Shown here: positions 10,355-19,351 of the stretch, piece by piece | Layout of the letters: each line of letters opens with the position of its first letter | Position numbering within the stretch: position 1 is the first letter of the stretch | Source: Amorphus orientalis | GTDB lineage: Bacteria; Pseudomonadota; Alphaproteobacteria; Rhizobiales; Amorphaceae | Assembly: GCF_030814015.1 (NCBI RefSeq) | Contig: NZ_JAUSUL010000002.1 | Coordinates: 496,001 to 560,000, forward strand | Direction of reading: 5' to 3' | DNA: 64,000 bases | Made by a program: the position numbers and the translations under genes | The notes under the pieces: generated by a model | The model's database searches: none | Told to the model about the DNA's origin: nothing | The model's input: only the letters and a program-made list of their open reading frames with translations

Positions 10355-10387
10355 GATGGCCGGCGAGGTTGACTTCCGCCGGCCATC
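10355..10387 (+). terminator. 11-bp perfect stem-loop between SPOR gene and nagZ
   Basis: Inverted arms GATGGCCGGCG (10355-10365) and CGCCGGCCATC (10377-10387) pair perfectly around an 11-nt loop, 85 bases after the SPOR gene stop and 57 bases before nagZ. No T-run follows on the plus strand. It may be a Rho-independent-like terminator, an attenuator, or a 3'-end stabilising structure. Confidence 0.5.
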
Positions 10388-10444
10388 TCCTCTCCGCTAG
10401 AGGTTGGCGAAACGGAATCACGCCTTGTTGGGATCAGACGTGCT

Positions 10445-11482
10445 GTGAGCGAAAGCAGAGCCTTCATCACCGGACTGGCGGGGCCGCGCCTCGGCGAGAA
10501 CGAGGCTGCGTTCCTGCGGGCGGCGGAGCCCTGGGGGCTGATCCTGTTTCGCCGCAACTGCGAGAGCGCGGATCAGATCCACGCGCTGGTCGATGAATCC
10601 CGGTCCGTGCTGGGCTGGGAAGCGCCGGTCCTGATCGACCAGGAAGGTGGCCGCGTGCAGCGCCTGTCGCCGCCGGGCTGGCCTGCCTATCCGCCGGGCA
10701 GGGTGTTCGGCGATCTCGGCCGCCGCGATATGGAGGCCGGTCTGGAAGCCTGCCGCCTCGCCACCCGGCTGATCGCATCGGACCTGGCGGCGCTCGGCGT
10801 CGATGTCGACTGCCTGCCGGTGCTCGATGTGCCCGTTGCGGGCGCCCACGACGTGATCGGCGACCGTGCCTATGGCGAGGATCCTGAGACGGTTGCCGCC
10901 TACGGTCGCGCGGCCATGGACGGGCTCCTCGCCGGTGGCGTGCTTCCGGTGATGAAGCACATTCCCGGGCACGGACGCGCCGGCGCCGACAGCCACCTGG
11001 CGCTTCCCGTCGTCGATACCGATCCGGAAACCCTTGCCGCGACCGATTTCGCTCCGTTCGCCGCCCTGACCGACTGCCCGTTCGCCATGACGGCCCACGT
11101 GGTCTACACGGCGCTGGACCCGGACCGGCCGGCGACGACGTCTTCGACCGTCATTCAGGAGATCATCCGCGGGCAGATCGGCTATGATGGCTGCCTGATG
11201 AGCGACGATCTTTCCATGCAGGCGCTGAGCGGGTCTCTGGCCGGCCGCGCCGAGGCGGCGATCGCCGCCGGCTGCGACCTGAATCTCCACTGCAACGGGC
11301 GGCTTTCGGAGATGGACGCGGTCGCCGACCGAACGCCGGTGCTTGCCGGCCAGGCCCTGGAGCGCTGCGGGCGGGCGCTGGCTCTGCGCCGGACGCCGGA
11401 CGACTTCGACGTGGCGGACGCGCGGCGCCACCTGGTGTCCCTTCTGGCGCCGGTCTGGTCCGCCCCGGAGCCGGCATCATGA
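10445..11482 (+). CDS. nagZ: beta-N-acetylhexosaminidase (GH3)
   Basis: A 345-residue cytoplasmic GH3 enzyme that removes N-acetylglucosamine from anhydro-muropeptides in cell-wall recycling. The NagZ signature KHIPGHGRAGADSH, with its mobile His loop, and the catalytic-Asp region CLMSDDLSMQAL are intact. Translation starts at GTG 10445. The last four bases overlap the scpA start (ATGA), indicating translational coupling. Confidence 0.93.
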   Translation: MSESRAFITGLAGPRLGENEAAFLRAAEPWGLILFRRNCESADQIHALVDESRSVLGWEAPVLIDQEGGRVQRLSPPGWPAYPPGRVFGDLGRRDMEAGLEACRLATRLIASDLAALGVDVDCLPVLDVPVAGAHDVIGDRAYGEDPETVAAYGRAAMDGLLAGGVLPVMKHIPGHGRAGADSHLALPVVDTDPETLAATDFAPFAALTDCPFAMTAHVVYTALDPDRPATTSSTVIQEIIRGQIGYDGCLMSDDLSMQALSGSLAGRAEAAIAAGCDLNLHCNGRLSEMDAVADRTPVLAGQALERCGRALALRRTPDDFDVADARRHLVSLLAPVWSAPEPAS

Positions 11483-12282
11483 CAGAGACGGAGACCGACC
11501 CTTTCGAGGCGCCGGTCCGCAGCGAGCCGGAAAAACCGGACGCGCTGCATCTCGACATTCGCGGCTTCGAGGGGCCGCTCGATCTTCTGCTGGCGCTGGC
11601 GCGGTCCCAGAAGGTGGATCTCACCCGGATCTCCGTCAGCGATCTGGCGGAACAATATCTGGCCTTCATCGAGGAGGCGCGCCGCATCCGGCTCGAACTG
11701 GCCGCCGACTACCTGGTCATGGCGGCCTGGCTCGCCTACCTGAAATCGCGGCTTCTGGTGCCCAAGCAGTCCGACGACGACGAGGAGCCCACGGGCGAGG
11801 AACTGGCGGCGGAGCTCGCCTTCCGTCTCAAGCGCCTGGAAGCCATGCGCAAGGCGGGCGAGGACCTGATGGCCCGGCCGATCCTGGGGCAGGGCGTCCT
11901 GGCCCGCGGCGCGCCGGAGCCCATCGGCGTCAAGCGCACCACCAAGTGGCAGGCCAGCGTCTACGATCTCCTGTCGGCCTATGCCTCCCAGCGCCAGCGC
12001 GAGATGGGCACCGTGGTCCACATGCGCCGGCGGGTCGTGTGGTCGCTCGCCGACGCCCGGTCGGCGCTGGAGCGCATCGTCGGCACCATCGCCGACTGGA
12101 CGCCGATCGACGAGCTCTTGAAGCGCTACATGACCGATCCGGGCCAGCGTCCGACGGTGCTGGCGAGCACGTTCTCGGCAAGTCTGGAACTGGTGCGCGA
12201 GGGCCATCTGGAACTGCGCCAGACGGCACCATTCGCGCCGATCTACGTGAAGACGCGCGCGCCCGATGGGGGCGAGACATGA
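11479..12282 (+). CDS. scpA: segregation and condensation protein A
   Basis: A 267-residue kleisin subunit of the SMC-ScpAB condensin that organises the chromosome. The N-terminal domain contains the characteristic FEGPLDLLLALARSQKVDL and the DYLVMAAWLAYLKSRLLVP helix. The C-terminal winged-helix region binds the SMC head. It overlaps nagZ by 4 bp at its start and scpB by 4 bp at its end, so the three genes are translationally coupled. Confidence 0.93.
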   Translation: MTETETDPFEAPVRSEPEKPDALHLDIRGFEGPLDLLLALARSQKVDLTRISVSDLAEQYLAFIEEARRIRLELAADYLVMAAWLAYLKSRLLVPKQSDDDEEPTGEELAAELAFRLKRLEAMRKAGEDLMARPILGQGVLARGAPEPIGVKRTTKWQASVYDLLSAYASQRQREMGTVVHMRRRVVWSLADARSALERIVGTIADWTPIDELLKRYMTDPGQRPTVLASTFSASLELVREGHLELRQTAPFAPIYVKTRAPDGGET

Positions 12283-12965
12283 GCGAGGAGGGGGCCGACG
12301 CGCCTCGGCTGTTCGGCGACAACGTCACCAACCTGTCCTCCCGGGAGCGTCGGGAGCACCTTCGGATGCTGGAGGCGATCCTGTTCGCATCCGCCGAACC
12401 GCTCGGCGAGGCGACCCTTGCGGAGCGCCTACCGCGATCGGCCGACGTGCCCGGGCTGTTGCAGGATCTGAAGCACGCCTATGCCAGCCGCGGGGTCAAC
12501 CTCGTGGAGGTGGCCGAAGGATGGGCGTTCCGCACGGCGGAAGATCTGGCGTTCCTGCTCACCCGCGAGGCGGTGGAGCCGCGCAAGCTGTCGCGGGCCG
12601 CGCTGGAGACCCTCGCCATCATCGCCTACCATCAGCCGGTGACCCGGGCGGAGATCGAGGAGGTGCGCGGCGTTTCCACCTCCAAGGGCACCATCGACGT
12701 GCTTCTGGAGACGGGCTGGATCCGCCTGCGCGGACGGCGTCGGACCCCAGGGCGGCCGGTGACCTACGGAACGACGACCGCGTTTCTGGATCATTTCAAC
12801 CTTCAGGCGATCGACGACCTGCCTGGGCTCGACGAGCTGAAGGGAGCCGGCCTTCTTGAGGGCACGCCGCCGCCTGGGTTCCGGGTGCCGGTGCCCAGCG
12901 ATGATGACGAACTCGGTGAGGACGAGGATCCGCTGAGCGACGAGGACGACGACGACTGGGCCTGA
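12279..12965 (+). CDS. scpB: segregation and condensation protein B
   Basis: A 228-residue partner of ScpA with two winged-helix domains. Diagnostic segments are LEAILFASAEPL, LETLAIIAYHQPVTRAEIE and the GRPVTYGTTTAFLDHF region. A strongly acidic C-terminal tail (DDDELGEDEDPLSDEDDDD) follows, longer than in many ScpB proteins. The start is ATG 12279, which overlaps the scpA stop. Confidence 0.93.
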   Translation: MSEEGADAPRLFGDNVTNLSSRERREHLRMLEAILFASAEPLGEATLAERLPRSADVPGLLQDLKHAYASRGVNLVEVAEGWAFRTAEDLAFLLTREAVEPRKLSRAALETLAIIAYHQPVTRAEIEEVRGVSTSKGTIDVLLETGWIRLRGRRRTPGRPVTYGTTTAFLDHFNLQAIDDLPGLDELKGAGLLEGTPPPGFRVPVPSDDDELGEDEDPLSDEDDDDWA

Positions 12966-13126
12966 CCGGTTGCCACAACTGGCCTTCAATGCGATGGCCT
13001 CCGCGCCCGGAGGTCATGGCGAATTGACTTCCGGGGTTTGCGTGACGACATCTCCGGCACTAGAAAAAGACAACGGCGCTGGCCGCAGCGCCGATCCGGA
13101 ATTCTCCCACATCGGATTGGACCAAC

Positions 13127-13741
13127 ATGCCTCAGGCCTACGAGACCGCGCCCCGCCTCGACGACGAAGAGGACGAGGAGAAGATCAAGGGACAACAGTC
13201 GATCCCGGTCGACAAGCACCTGTTCGAGGCACGCACCGTCATGGTCATCGGCCAGGTGTCGATGGAAATGGCCCGCGACGTGACCCAGCGCCTGCTGGCG
13301 CTCGCCCACGTGTCGAAGGATCCGATCAACGTGATCGTGTCGTCTCCGGGCGGACACGTCGAATCCGGCGACATGATCCATGACACGATCCGGTTCATCG
13401 ACGCCCCGGTGAACATTCTCGGCATGGGCTGGGTCGCCTCCGCCGGCGCGCTGATCTATGTGTCGGTGCCGAAGGAGCGGCGCTACTGCACGCCGAACAC
13501 CCGCTTCCTGCTGCATCAACCGTCCGGCGGCGCCGGCGGTGCGGCAACCGACATCGAGATCCAGGCGCGCGAGATTCTCAAGATGCGCGACCGCCTGAAC
13601 AAGATCTTCTCCGAGGCGACCGGGCAGCCGATCGAGCGCATCGCCAAGGACACCGACCGCGACTACTGGATGGGTCCGGACGAGGCCGTCGAGTACGGGC
13701 TGGTCGGCAAGATCGTCTCGTCGGCGTCCGAAATCGGGTAG
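13127..13741 (+). CDS. clpP: ATP-dependent Clp protease proteolytic subunit, paralogue
   Basis: A 204-residue ClpP-type serine peptidase. The triad is S105 (GWVASAGA), H130 (FLLHQPSGG) and D179 (DRDYW). A charged N-terminal extension ([13 protein letters not shown]) replaces the usual propeptide. It belongs to the ClpP subfamily common as a second copy in Hyphomicrobiales, and the main clpP-clpX-lon locus is not in this window. It would form the proteolytic chamber with an AAA+ partner that is not encoded nearby. It lies 161 bases after scpB and 7 bases before the next gene. Confidence 0.88.
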   Translation: MPQAYETAPRLDDEEDEEKIKGQQSIPVDKHLFEARTVMVIGQVSMEMARDVTQRLLALAHVSKDPINVIVSSPGGHVESGDMIHDTIRFIDAPVNILGMGWVASAGALIYVSVPKERRYCTPNTRFLLHQPSGGAGGAATDIEIQAREILKMRDRLNKIFSEATGQPIERIAKDTDRDYWMGPDEAVEYGLVGKIVSSASEIG

Positions 13742-13748
13742 CGCTAAG

Positions 13749-14093
13749 ATGCCGGTCCGGGCGGCCATGACGGCCGCGCTCATCGTCTTCGGCACGGGAC
13801 TGGCGCCGCCCTCCGTCGCCCAGTCGCCGAGCCCCTATGACGTGCGGTACACCGCCCGGTCCGAAACGCCCCTTCGCGGGGCGATCGAAGCTGGAGCCCG
13901 GCCGGTCGCGACCGTGCCGAAGGGGGCGGACGGGATCGTGCTGCGCTGGTGCCGTCCGGAGATCCCGTTCGCGACCTGGCAGTTCGGATCGCCGGCCACC
14001 TGGCGCAAGATCCTCGACGAGCGCGCCTGCGAAGTCGAGTGGAACGGCAGCGTGGGCTTCGTCGACGGAACAGCGCTGGCCCCGGCGCGTTAG
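13749..14093 (+). CDS. small exported SH3-like protein
   Basis: A 114-residue protein with a signal peptide (residues 1-24, ending SVAQ). The short beta-rich domain (VATVPKGADGIVLRWCRPEIPF ... CEVEWNGSVGFVDGTAL) has the shape of bacterial SH3-like domains that often occur on cell-envelope proteins. Two cysteines (RWCRPE and RACEVE) could form a disulfide. It starts 7 bases after clpP. The function is not established and the SH3 assignment is by pattern only. Confidence 0.6.
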   Translation: MPVRAAMTAALIVFGTGLAPPSVAQSPSPYDVRYTARSETPLRGAIEAGARPVATVPKGADGIVLRWCRPEIPFATWQFGSPATWRKILDERACEVEWNGSVGFVDGTALAPAR

Positions 14094-14198
14094 CAGACGA
14101 ACCGCGACGCGGGGAACATTCCTGATCAGGGCCCTTCCGGGTCGGGTCTCCCGCCGTCGCCCCCGCCTTTCGTGTCCCGCCAATTCCGGAGCTTCGTC

Positions 14199-15023
14199 AT
14201 GCATACGGTGAAGACCGCCGACGTTCACATCCCCGCGCTCGGGTTCGGTACCTGGCCCCTCAAGGGCGAGGAATGCGAGCACATGGTCACCCAGGCCCTG
14301 AAGGCCGGGTTCCGCCATATCGACACCGCCGAAATGTACGGGAACGAGGAAGCCGTGGGGCGCGGCATCAAGGCGTCCGGCGTACCCCGCGACGAGATCT
14401 TCGTGACCACCAAGGTCTGGCACACGCACCTGCGCGACGGGCAGCTCCAGCACGCGGCCGAAGACAGCCTGCAGCGTCTGGGCCTGGACCATGTGGATCT
14501 CTACCTCATTCACTGGCCGAGCCCGGAGGTGGCGCTCGCCGAACCGATCGGGGCGTTGAACGAGGTGCGCGAGCGCGGGCTCACCCGCGGCATCGGCGTG
14601 GCCAACTTCAACGTGGCGCTGATCGAGGAGGCGTCGGAGCTGACCGATGCGCCGCTCTCCACCAACCAGGTCGAGTACCACCTTCATCTCAACCAGGATC
14701 CGGTGCGCGACGCCTGCCGCAAGCATCAGATGGCGGTGACCGCCTACGCGCCGGTCGCCCGCGGCAAGGTTCTGGAGGAGCCGCTGGTCAAGGACATCGC
14801 CCAGCGCCACGGCAAGACGCCGGCCCAGATCGCGCTGCGCTGGCTGATCCAGCAGGAAGGCGTGGTTGCCATTCCCAAGACCGGCAACCCGGATCGGCTG
14901 AAAGAGAATCTCGGCGCCTACGATTTCGAGCTGGCCCGCGAGGAGATGGAGGAACTGACCTCGCTCCGCCGTCCAGACGGCCGGCTCGTCCGCATGGACG
15001 TGGAGCCCGAGTGGGATACGTAG
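14199..15023 (+). CDS. aldo/keto reductase (2,5-diketo-D-gluconate reductase-like)
   Basis: A 274-residue NADPH-dependent AKR barrel. The tetrad is recognisable: Asp and Tyr in HIDTAEMYGNE, Lys in FVTTKVWHTHL, and His in YLIHWPSP. The C-terminal cofactor motif IPKTGNPDRLKEN is present. The substrate is not deducible. ATG 14199 with a GGAG site 8 bases upstream is preferred over an in-frame GTG at 14172. It is a single gene with no obvious operon partner. Confidence 0.88.
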   Translation: MHTVKTADVHIPALGFGTWPLKGEECEHMVTQALKAGFRHIDTAEMYGNEEAVGRGIKASGVPRDEIFVTTKVWHTHLRDGQLQHAAEDSLQRLGLDHVDLYLIHWPSPEVALAEPIGALNEVRERGLTRGIGVANFNVALIEEASELTDAPLSTNQVEYHLHLNQDPVRDACRKHQMAVTAYAPVARGKVLEEPLVKDIAQRHGKTPAQIALRWLIQQEGVVAIPKTGNPDRLKENLGAYDFELAREEMEELTSLRRPDGRLVRMDVEPEWDT

Positions 15024-15135
15024 GCCCGGCGGTGCGTGCTATGATCGAGTGGCCGGCCGGGACTTTCCCGACGGACTGATATCGGGCTATTGCGGCAATC
15101 TGTGAGGCGGCCGCGATCGGGAGACGGGCAAAGCG

Positions 15136-15939
15136 ATGCCGGACTGGCTGGCCGACTGGGTCTTCTTCATCCTTCGTCCGTCGAACTTCCTGATCGTTCT
15201 CCTGTTTCTCGGGCTTGCCTGCCTTCTCGTGAACGTCCGGCGGACCGGACTGATCCTGGTGGCGCTGGCCGCGTTCGGGTTCGTGTTCGCCGGGTTCGCG
15301 CCCCTGTCGACGCTGCTCATGCGCCCGCTGGAACAGCGGTTTCCGGGTCCGACACCTCCGCAGGAAGCGCCGAGCGGCATCCTGGTTCTCGGCGGGGCCA
15401 TCGATGCGGCCATGGTGCGGTCGCGGCAGATCCCGGAGGTCAACGACGGCGCCGACCGGCTGATCGCCGTCGCGGAACTGGCCGAGCGCTATGCGCTGGC
15501 GACCGTGGCGATCTCCAACGGGCCGCCGCCGCCGGTCGGCCAGATCGGCAATGCGGAATTCGCGGCACGGCTGTTCGAAAGCTTCGGCGTCTCCCGGGCC
15601 CGCATCCGGATCGAGGAACGGGCGGCCTCCACATGGGACAACGCCGTCAATCTCAAATCCCTCCTGCAGCCGGAGCCTGGGCAGACCTGGATCCTGGTCA
15701 CGTCCGCCTGGCACATGCCGCGCGCCATCGGCGTGTTCGAGGAGGCCGGCTGGACAGGGATCGTGCCGTGGCCGGTCGACTACCGCACCCCCGGCGGCGA
15801 CGATCCCTACGCCTGGACCCCGTCGATGGCCTTCGGGCTCTATCGCACCAATCTCGCCGTTCGGGAATGGCTGTCGCTGATCGCCTATTACCTCACCGGC
15901 AAGACCCCTGCGCTGGTGCCCGGACCGGTGGAGCCGTAG
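15136..15939 (+). CDS. DUF218/YdcF-ElyC family membrane protein
   Basis: A 267-residue protein with two N-terminal membrane helices (about residues 10-28 and 36-55). The DUF218 domain contains GILVLGGAID, the ERAASTWDNAVN motif and ILVTSAWHMPRAI. ElyC in E. coli affects envelope biogenesis and lipid-carrier metabolism, while other DUF218 proteins (SanA, YdcF) are uncharacterised. It lies between an aldo/keto reductase and a CDF transporter, all on the plus strand with about 110-base gaps. Confidence 0.82.
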   Translation: MPDWLADWVFFILRPSNFLIVLLFLGLACLLVNVRRTGLILVALAAFGFVFAGFAPLSTLLMRPLEQRFPGPTPPQEAPSGILVLGGAIDAAMVRSRQIPEVNDGADRLIAVAELAERYALATVAISNGPPPPVGQIGNAEFAARLFESFGVSRARIRIEERAASTWDNAVNLKSLLQPEPGQTWILVTSAWHMPRAIGVFEEAGWTGIVPWPVDYRTPGGDDPYAWTPSMAFGLYRTNLAVREWLSLIAYYLTGKTPALVPGPVEP

Positions 15940-16049
15940 GTCTCTGCCAAAACCGGTCTCTGTCGATCGGACCGGGAACCGGCTTGCCACCCGGGGGTTG
16001 ATGATCCACGACCGGCAACGAACGGAATGATTTGAAGGGGTAGGGGCCG

Positions 16050-16982
16050 ATGGCATCGGGATCGAAACGCGTCGTCTACGCCGCGATGATCGGCAATCTG
16101 GCGATCGCGGTGACCAAGTTCGCGGCGGCCGCCTGGACGGGCTCCAGCGCGATGCTGTCGGAGGGGATCCACTCCACGGTGGACACCTCCAACCAGGCCA
16201 TTCTGCTCCTCGGCATGAAGCGCGCGTCACGGCCGCCGGACGACCGGCATCCGTTCGGCTACGGCATGGAAATCTATTTCTGGGCGTTCGTGGTGGCGCT
16301 GCTGATTTTCGCGCTTGGCGGATCGGTGTCGATCTACGAGGGCATCCATCGCCTGCTCGAGCCCGAACCCATTCATCAGCCCTGGATCAACTTTCTCGTT
16401 CTCGGGATCGCGATCGTCATCGAGGGCTTCGTCTTCCGGATCGCATGGAAGGAGCTCAGGCATCGGCAGCCCAACCGGTCGATCTGGCGCGCCCTGCGGG
16501 CCAGCAAGGACCCGAGCGTGTTCGCGATCTTCTGCGAGGATTTCGCGGCGCTGGCGGGCCTGACGGTCGCGCTGGTCGGCGTCGCTCTCGCCTATTATCT
16601 ACAGATGCCGGTGTTCGACGGCATCGCCTCGATCCTCATCGGCGCCATTCTGGTTGCCACGGCCGTGTTCCTCGCCCGCGAGACCCTGAGCCTGATGACT
16701 GGGGAGAGCGCCTCGGCCGGTGTGCTCAAGGACGTCGACGAGGTTCTCTCGGCGGATGATCGCGTGAATCACGTGGGCGAGGTGCTGACCATGCATCTCG
16801 GCCCGCGCGAGATCCTCGTGGCCGTGTCCATCGACTTCCGGGAGACCCTCTCGGGCGAAGAGGTGGAGACGACCATGCGCGAGCTGACCCGGGCGCTGGA
16901 GGCCAGCCGCGACGAGATCAGCCGCGTCTTTCTGCGGCCCATCCGCTCCCAAAGCGAAACGCCGACGCCCGTGCTTCCGTAA
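16050..16982 (+). CDS. cation diffusion facilitator family transporter
   Basis: A 310-residue CDF metal/proton antiporter. Six membrane helices are predicted in residues about 8-210, with the metal-site motifs HSTVDTSNQ in TM2 and a later FCEDFAALAGL with paired acidic residues in TM5. The DDRHPFGYG loop is typical of the FieF/YdfM-like branch. A cytoplasmic C-terminal domain (about 215-300) includes VGEVLTMHLGP. Likely exports Zn2+, Fe2+ or Mn2+; the metal cannot be told from sequence. Confidence 0.88.
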   Translation: MASGSKRVVYAAMIGNLAIAVTKFAAAAWTGSSAMLSEGIHSTVDTSNQAILLLGMKRASRPPDDRHPFGYGMEIYFWAFVVALLIFALGGSVSIYEGIHRLLEPEPIHQPWINFLVLGIAIVIEGFVFRIAWKELRHRQPNRSIWRALRASKDPSVFAIFCEDFAALAGLTVALVGVALAYYLQMPVFDGIASILIGAILVATAVFLARETLSLMTGESASAGVLKDVDEVLSADDRVNHVGEVLTMHLGPREILVAVSIDFRETLSGEEVETTMRELTRALEASRDEISRVFLRPIRSQSETPTPVLP

Positions 16983-16995
16983 CGCCGCCGGTTGA

Positions 16996-17012
16996 GCGGC
17001 CGCTCCGGCCGC
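16996..17012. terminator. hairpin between convergent CDF and proV genes
   Basis: Arms GCGGCCG (16996-17002) and CGGCCGC (17006-17012) with a 3-nt loop fill the 38-base gap between two convergent genes. It could act as a bidirectional terminator. No T-run lies on either side. Confidence 0.4.
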
Positions 17013-17020
17013 GTCGTTGG

Positions 17021-18226
17021 TCAGTCGGAATTGGAGAGGGCTGCAAGGGCGTCTGCGGCGGCCATCTTGCCGACGAGAACCCCGTTGGAATTCACCACCG
17101 CGAGCGGGGTCTCGCTTCCGGCGAACAGGGGAAGGATCTCGGCCAGGACCGTCGTCTCGTCGGCGGTCTGCGGGGTGGGGAGGTTGTCCGGCGACCGCCA
17201 CCAGTCTTCGGCCTTGTCCCGATTGGCGTGGAGATGGCCTTCGGTGACGGCTGCGACCGGGCGCCCGTCCGCGTCCGTGACGATGACGGCTTCGGAGACG
17301 CTGGTCAGCGCCTGCTCGAGCTTGTCGCGGGAGAGATCCGACGCCGACAGGGTGGTGGGCGTCCGGGCCGTGGTGGCCAGCGTCACCACGCGCCCCCGGT
17401 TCACGTCGCGGACGAAGCGGGCGACATAATCGTCGGCCGGATTGAGCAGGATATCCTCGCCGGTGCCCACCTGGCGCAGTTCGCCATCGTTCAGGATCGC
17501 GATGTGATCGCCCAGCAGCAGCGCCTCGTCGAGATCGTGGGTGATGAACATGATCGTCTTGTGCAGCTTGGCCTGCAGCGTCTTGAGCTGGGCCTGCATG
17601 TCGCCGCGGATGAGCGGATCGAGGGCGGAGAAGGCTTCGTCCATGAGCAGGACGTCGCCGCTGGTGGCGAGCGCCCGGGCGAGTCCCACCCGCTGCTGCA
17701 TGCCGCCCGACAGGTGGCGCGGGTAGCGGTCCTCGTAACCGGCGAGCCCCACGGTCTCGATCTGCTCCATCGCCGCCGCCTTGGCCTTGTCGGTGGAGAC
17801 GCCTCCGACCTTCAGCGGATACATGACGTTGGACAGGACCGAGCGGTGCGGCAGAAGCGCGAACTTCTGGAACACCATGGAGATCTTCTGCCGCCTGAGA
17901 TCGCGCAGTTGCTTCTCGTCGAGGGTGAGAACGTCCTGGCCGTCGATCAGGATCTGGCCGGCGGTCGGTTCGATCAGCCGGTTCACGTGGCGGATCAGGG
18001 TGGACTTTCCCGACCCCGACAGGCCCATCACGACGAAGGTCTCGCCGGGCTGGATCTGCAGGCTGATGTCGCGGATGCCGATCACGTGGCCGGTCTGTTC
18101 CAGGATCTCGCGCTTGTCCGCACCGGCCTCGACCTGCGGGAGCACCGATTGCGGATCCTCGCCGAAGATCTTGTAGACATGCTCGATCGAGATCTTGGGT
18201 TCTTGCGCCGGGGCGTCGTTGCTCAT
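17021..18226 (-). CDS. proV: glycine betaine/proline-type ABC transporter ATPase
   Basis: A 401-residue ATPase of the ProV/OpuA family. The Walker A is GLSGSGKSTLIRH, the signature LSGGMQQRVGLARALA and the Walker B VLLMDEAFSALDP. The N-terminal EHVYKIFGEDPQ and the GHVIGIRDISLQ segment are family-specific. The C-terminal 110 residues form a CBS-domain region, which senses ionic strength in OpuA relatives. It is the third gene of the proX-proW-proV operon, 15 bases after proW. The substrate is inferred as a quaternary amine or a related compound. Confidence 0.9.
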   Translation of the reverse strand: MSNDAPAQEPKISIEHVYKIFGEDPQSVLPQVEAGADKREILEQTGHVIGIRDISLQIQPGETFVVMGLSGSGKSTLIRHVNRLIEPTAGQILIDGQDVLTLDEKQLRDLRRQKISMVFQKFALLPHRSVLSNVMYPLKVGGVSTDKAKAAAMEQIETVGLAGYEDRYPRHLSGGMQQRVGLARALATSGDVLLMDEAFSALDPLIRGDMQAQLKTLQAKLHKTIMFITHDLDEALLLGDHIAILNDGELRQVGTGEDILLNPADDYVARFVRDVNRGRVVTLATTARTPTTLSASDLSRDKLEQALTSVSEAVIVTDADGRPVAAVTEGHLHANRDKAEDWWRSPDNLPTPQTADETTVLAEILPLFAGSETPLAVVNSNGVLVGKMAAADALAALSNSD

Positions 18227-18241
18227 CGTGGCTCAGGCCCC

Positions 18242-19111
18242 TCAGTTGTTGTGCAGGTGCTGCTGGACGCGGCGGCCATAGGCCTGGGCGATCCGGTCGA
18301 AGATGATGGCCAGGAAGACGATGGCGAGGCCGGCCAGCAATCCGCGGCTGACCTCCAGCCGCTGGATGCCCTGCAGCACCTGATAGCCGAGGCCGCCGGC
18401 GCCGATCATGGAGGCGATCACCACCATGGAGAGCGCCATCATGGTGGTCTGGTTGATGCCGGCCATGATGGTCGGCAGGGCAAGCGGGATCTGCACGGAG
18501 AACAGGCGCTGGGTGGACGTTGCGCCGAATGCGGTGACCGCTTCGATGACCTCCGCATCGACCTGACGGATGCCGAGATTGGTCAGCCGGATCACGGGCG
18601 GTACGGCGAATACGATCGTGGCGAGCAATGCCGGGATCTTGCCGGGGCCGAACAGCATCACGAACGGGATCAGGTAGACGAAGATCGGCATGGTCTGCAT
18701 GACGTCGAGGACCGGCAGCATGATCGACTGCATCCGGTCAGAGCGTGACATCAGGATGCCGAGCGGAATGCCGATCAGGACGGCGAGGAGCGTGGCGGTG
18801 AGCATCAGCGCGATGGTGGCCATCGCCGGTTCCCAAAGCCCGATCAGGCCGGTGAGGAACAGCATCACGGCGATGCCGATCGCGGTCCAGATCGAGCGGG
18901 TGGCCAGGTAGCCGATGCCCGCGATCACGGCGATGACGACGAACCAGGGGAGCCAGAGGAGGCCGTCTTCGATATTGTTCAGAAGCCGGAGCACCGGCAG
19001 GAACGCGATCTCGAGCTGACGGCCCCATTCGATGACGACCCAGTTGAAGGCGTCGTCGATCGCGAGCCGCAGCCCGCGCGTGTTGATCAGCTCTGGAAAG
19101 CCGGAGTCCAT
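18242..19111 (-). CDS. proW: glycine betaine/proline-type ABC transporter permease
   Basis: A 289-residue permease with about six or seven membrane helices (first near residues 50-70). The ATP-coupling EAA-like loop sits around VIEAVTAFGATSTQRLFSVQIPLALPTIMAG. IIGAGGLGYQVLQGIQR-type sequence (SMIGAGGLGYQVL) follows, as in ProW. It is separated from the upstream proX by 240 bases containing a strong hairpin, and directly precedes proV. Confidence 0.9.
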   Translation of the reverse strand: MDSGFPELINTRGLRLAIDDAFNWVVIEWGRQLEIAFLPVLRLLNNIEDGLLWLPWFVVIAVIAGIGYLATRSIWTAIGIAVMLFLTGLIGLWEPAMATIALMLTATLLAVLIGIPLGILMSRSDRMQSIMLPVLDVMQTMPIFVYLIPFVMLFGPGKIPALLATIVFAVPPVIRLTNLGIRQVDAEVIEAVTAFGATSTQRLFSVQIPLALPTIMAGINQTTMMALSMVVIASMIGAGGLGYQVLQGIQRLEVSRGLLAGLAIVFLAIIFDRIAQAYGRRVQQHLHNN

Positions 19112-19202
19112 CGCCTGTGGTCCCTCTGCTTCGGAAAGGCTTTTTGTTCGAAATGCGGGCGCACGCTCTTGTCAGGCGCTTGTGTGGTTGCCCCGTGCGA
19201 AC

Positions 19203-19224
19203 GCGGCGGCCCGAAGGCCGCCGC
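19203..19224 (-). promoter_or_regulatory. intercistronic stem-loop with UUCG tetraloop (proX/proW)
   Basis: On the transcribed (minus) strand the arms GCGGCGGCC and GGCCGCCGC form a perfect 9-bp stem closed by a C(UUCG)G tetraloop, among the most stable RNA hairpins. It sits in the 240-base spacer between proX and proW and has no downstream U-run. Hairpins in this place in binding-protein-dependent operons commonly protect the upstream binding-protein mRNA or cause partial termination, so that proX would be made in excess. The role here is inferred. Confidence 0.65.
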
Positions 19225-19351
19225 GCCGGTCGTTGGTCGTGATCACCCGACTCCGGCCGACGTGCGCAGCCGTCCTGCTTGTGGCGAGCCGGTATGCACA
19301 CCTGTCGCCATCGTCGGCCGGTCGGGCGTTTTCACCGGTGGGCGGGCGCCG

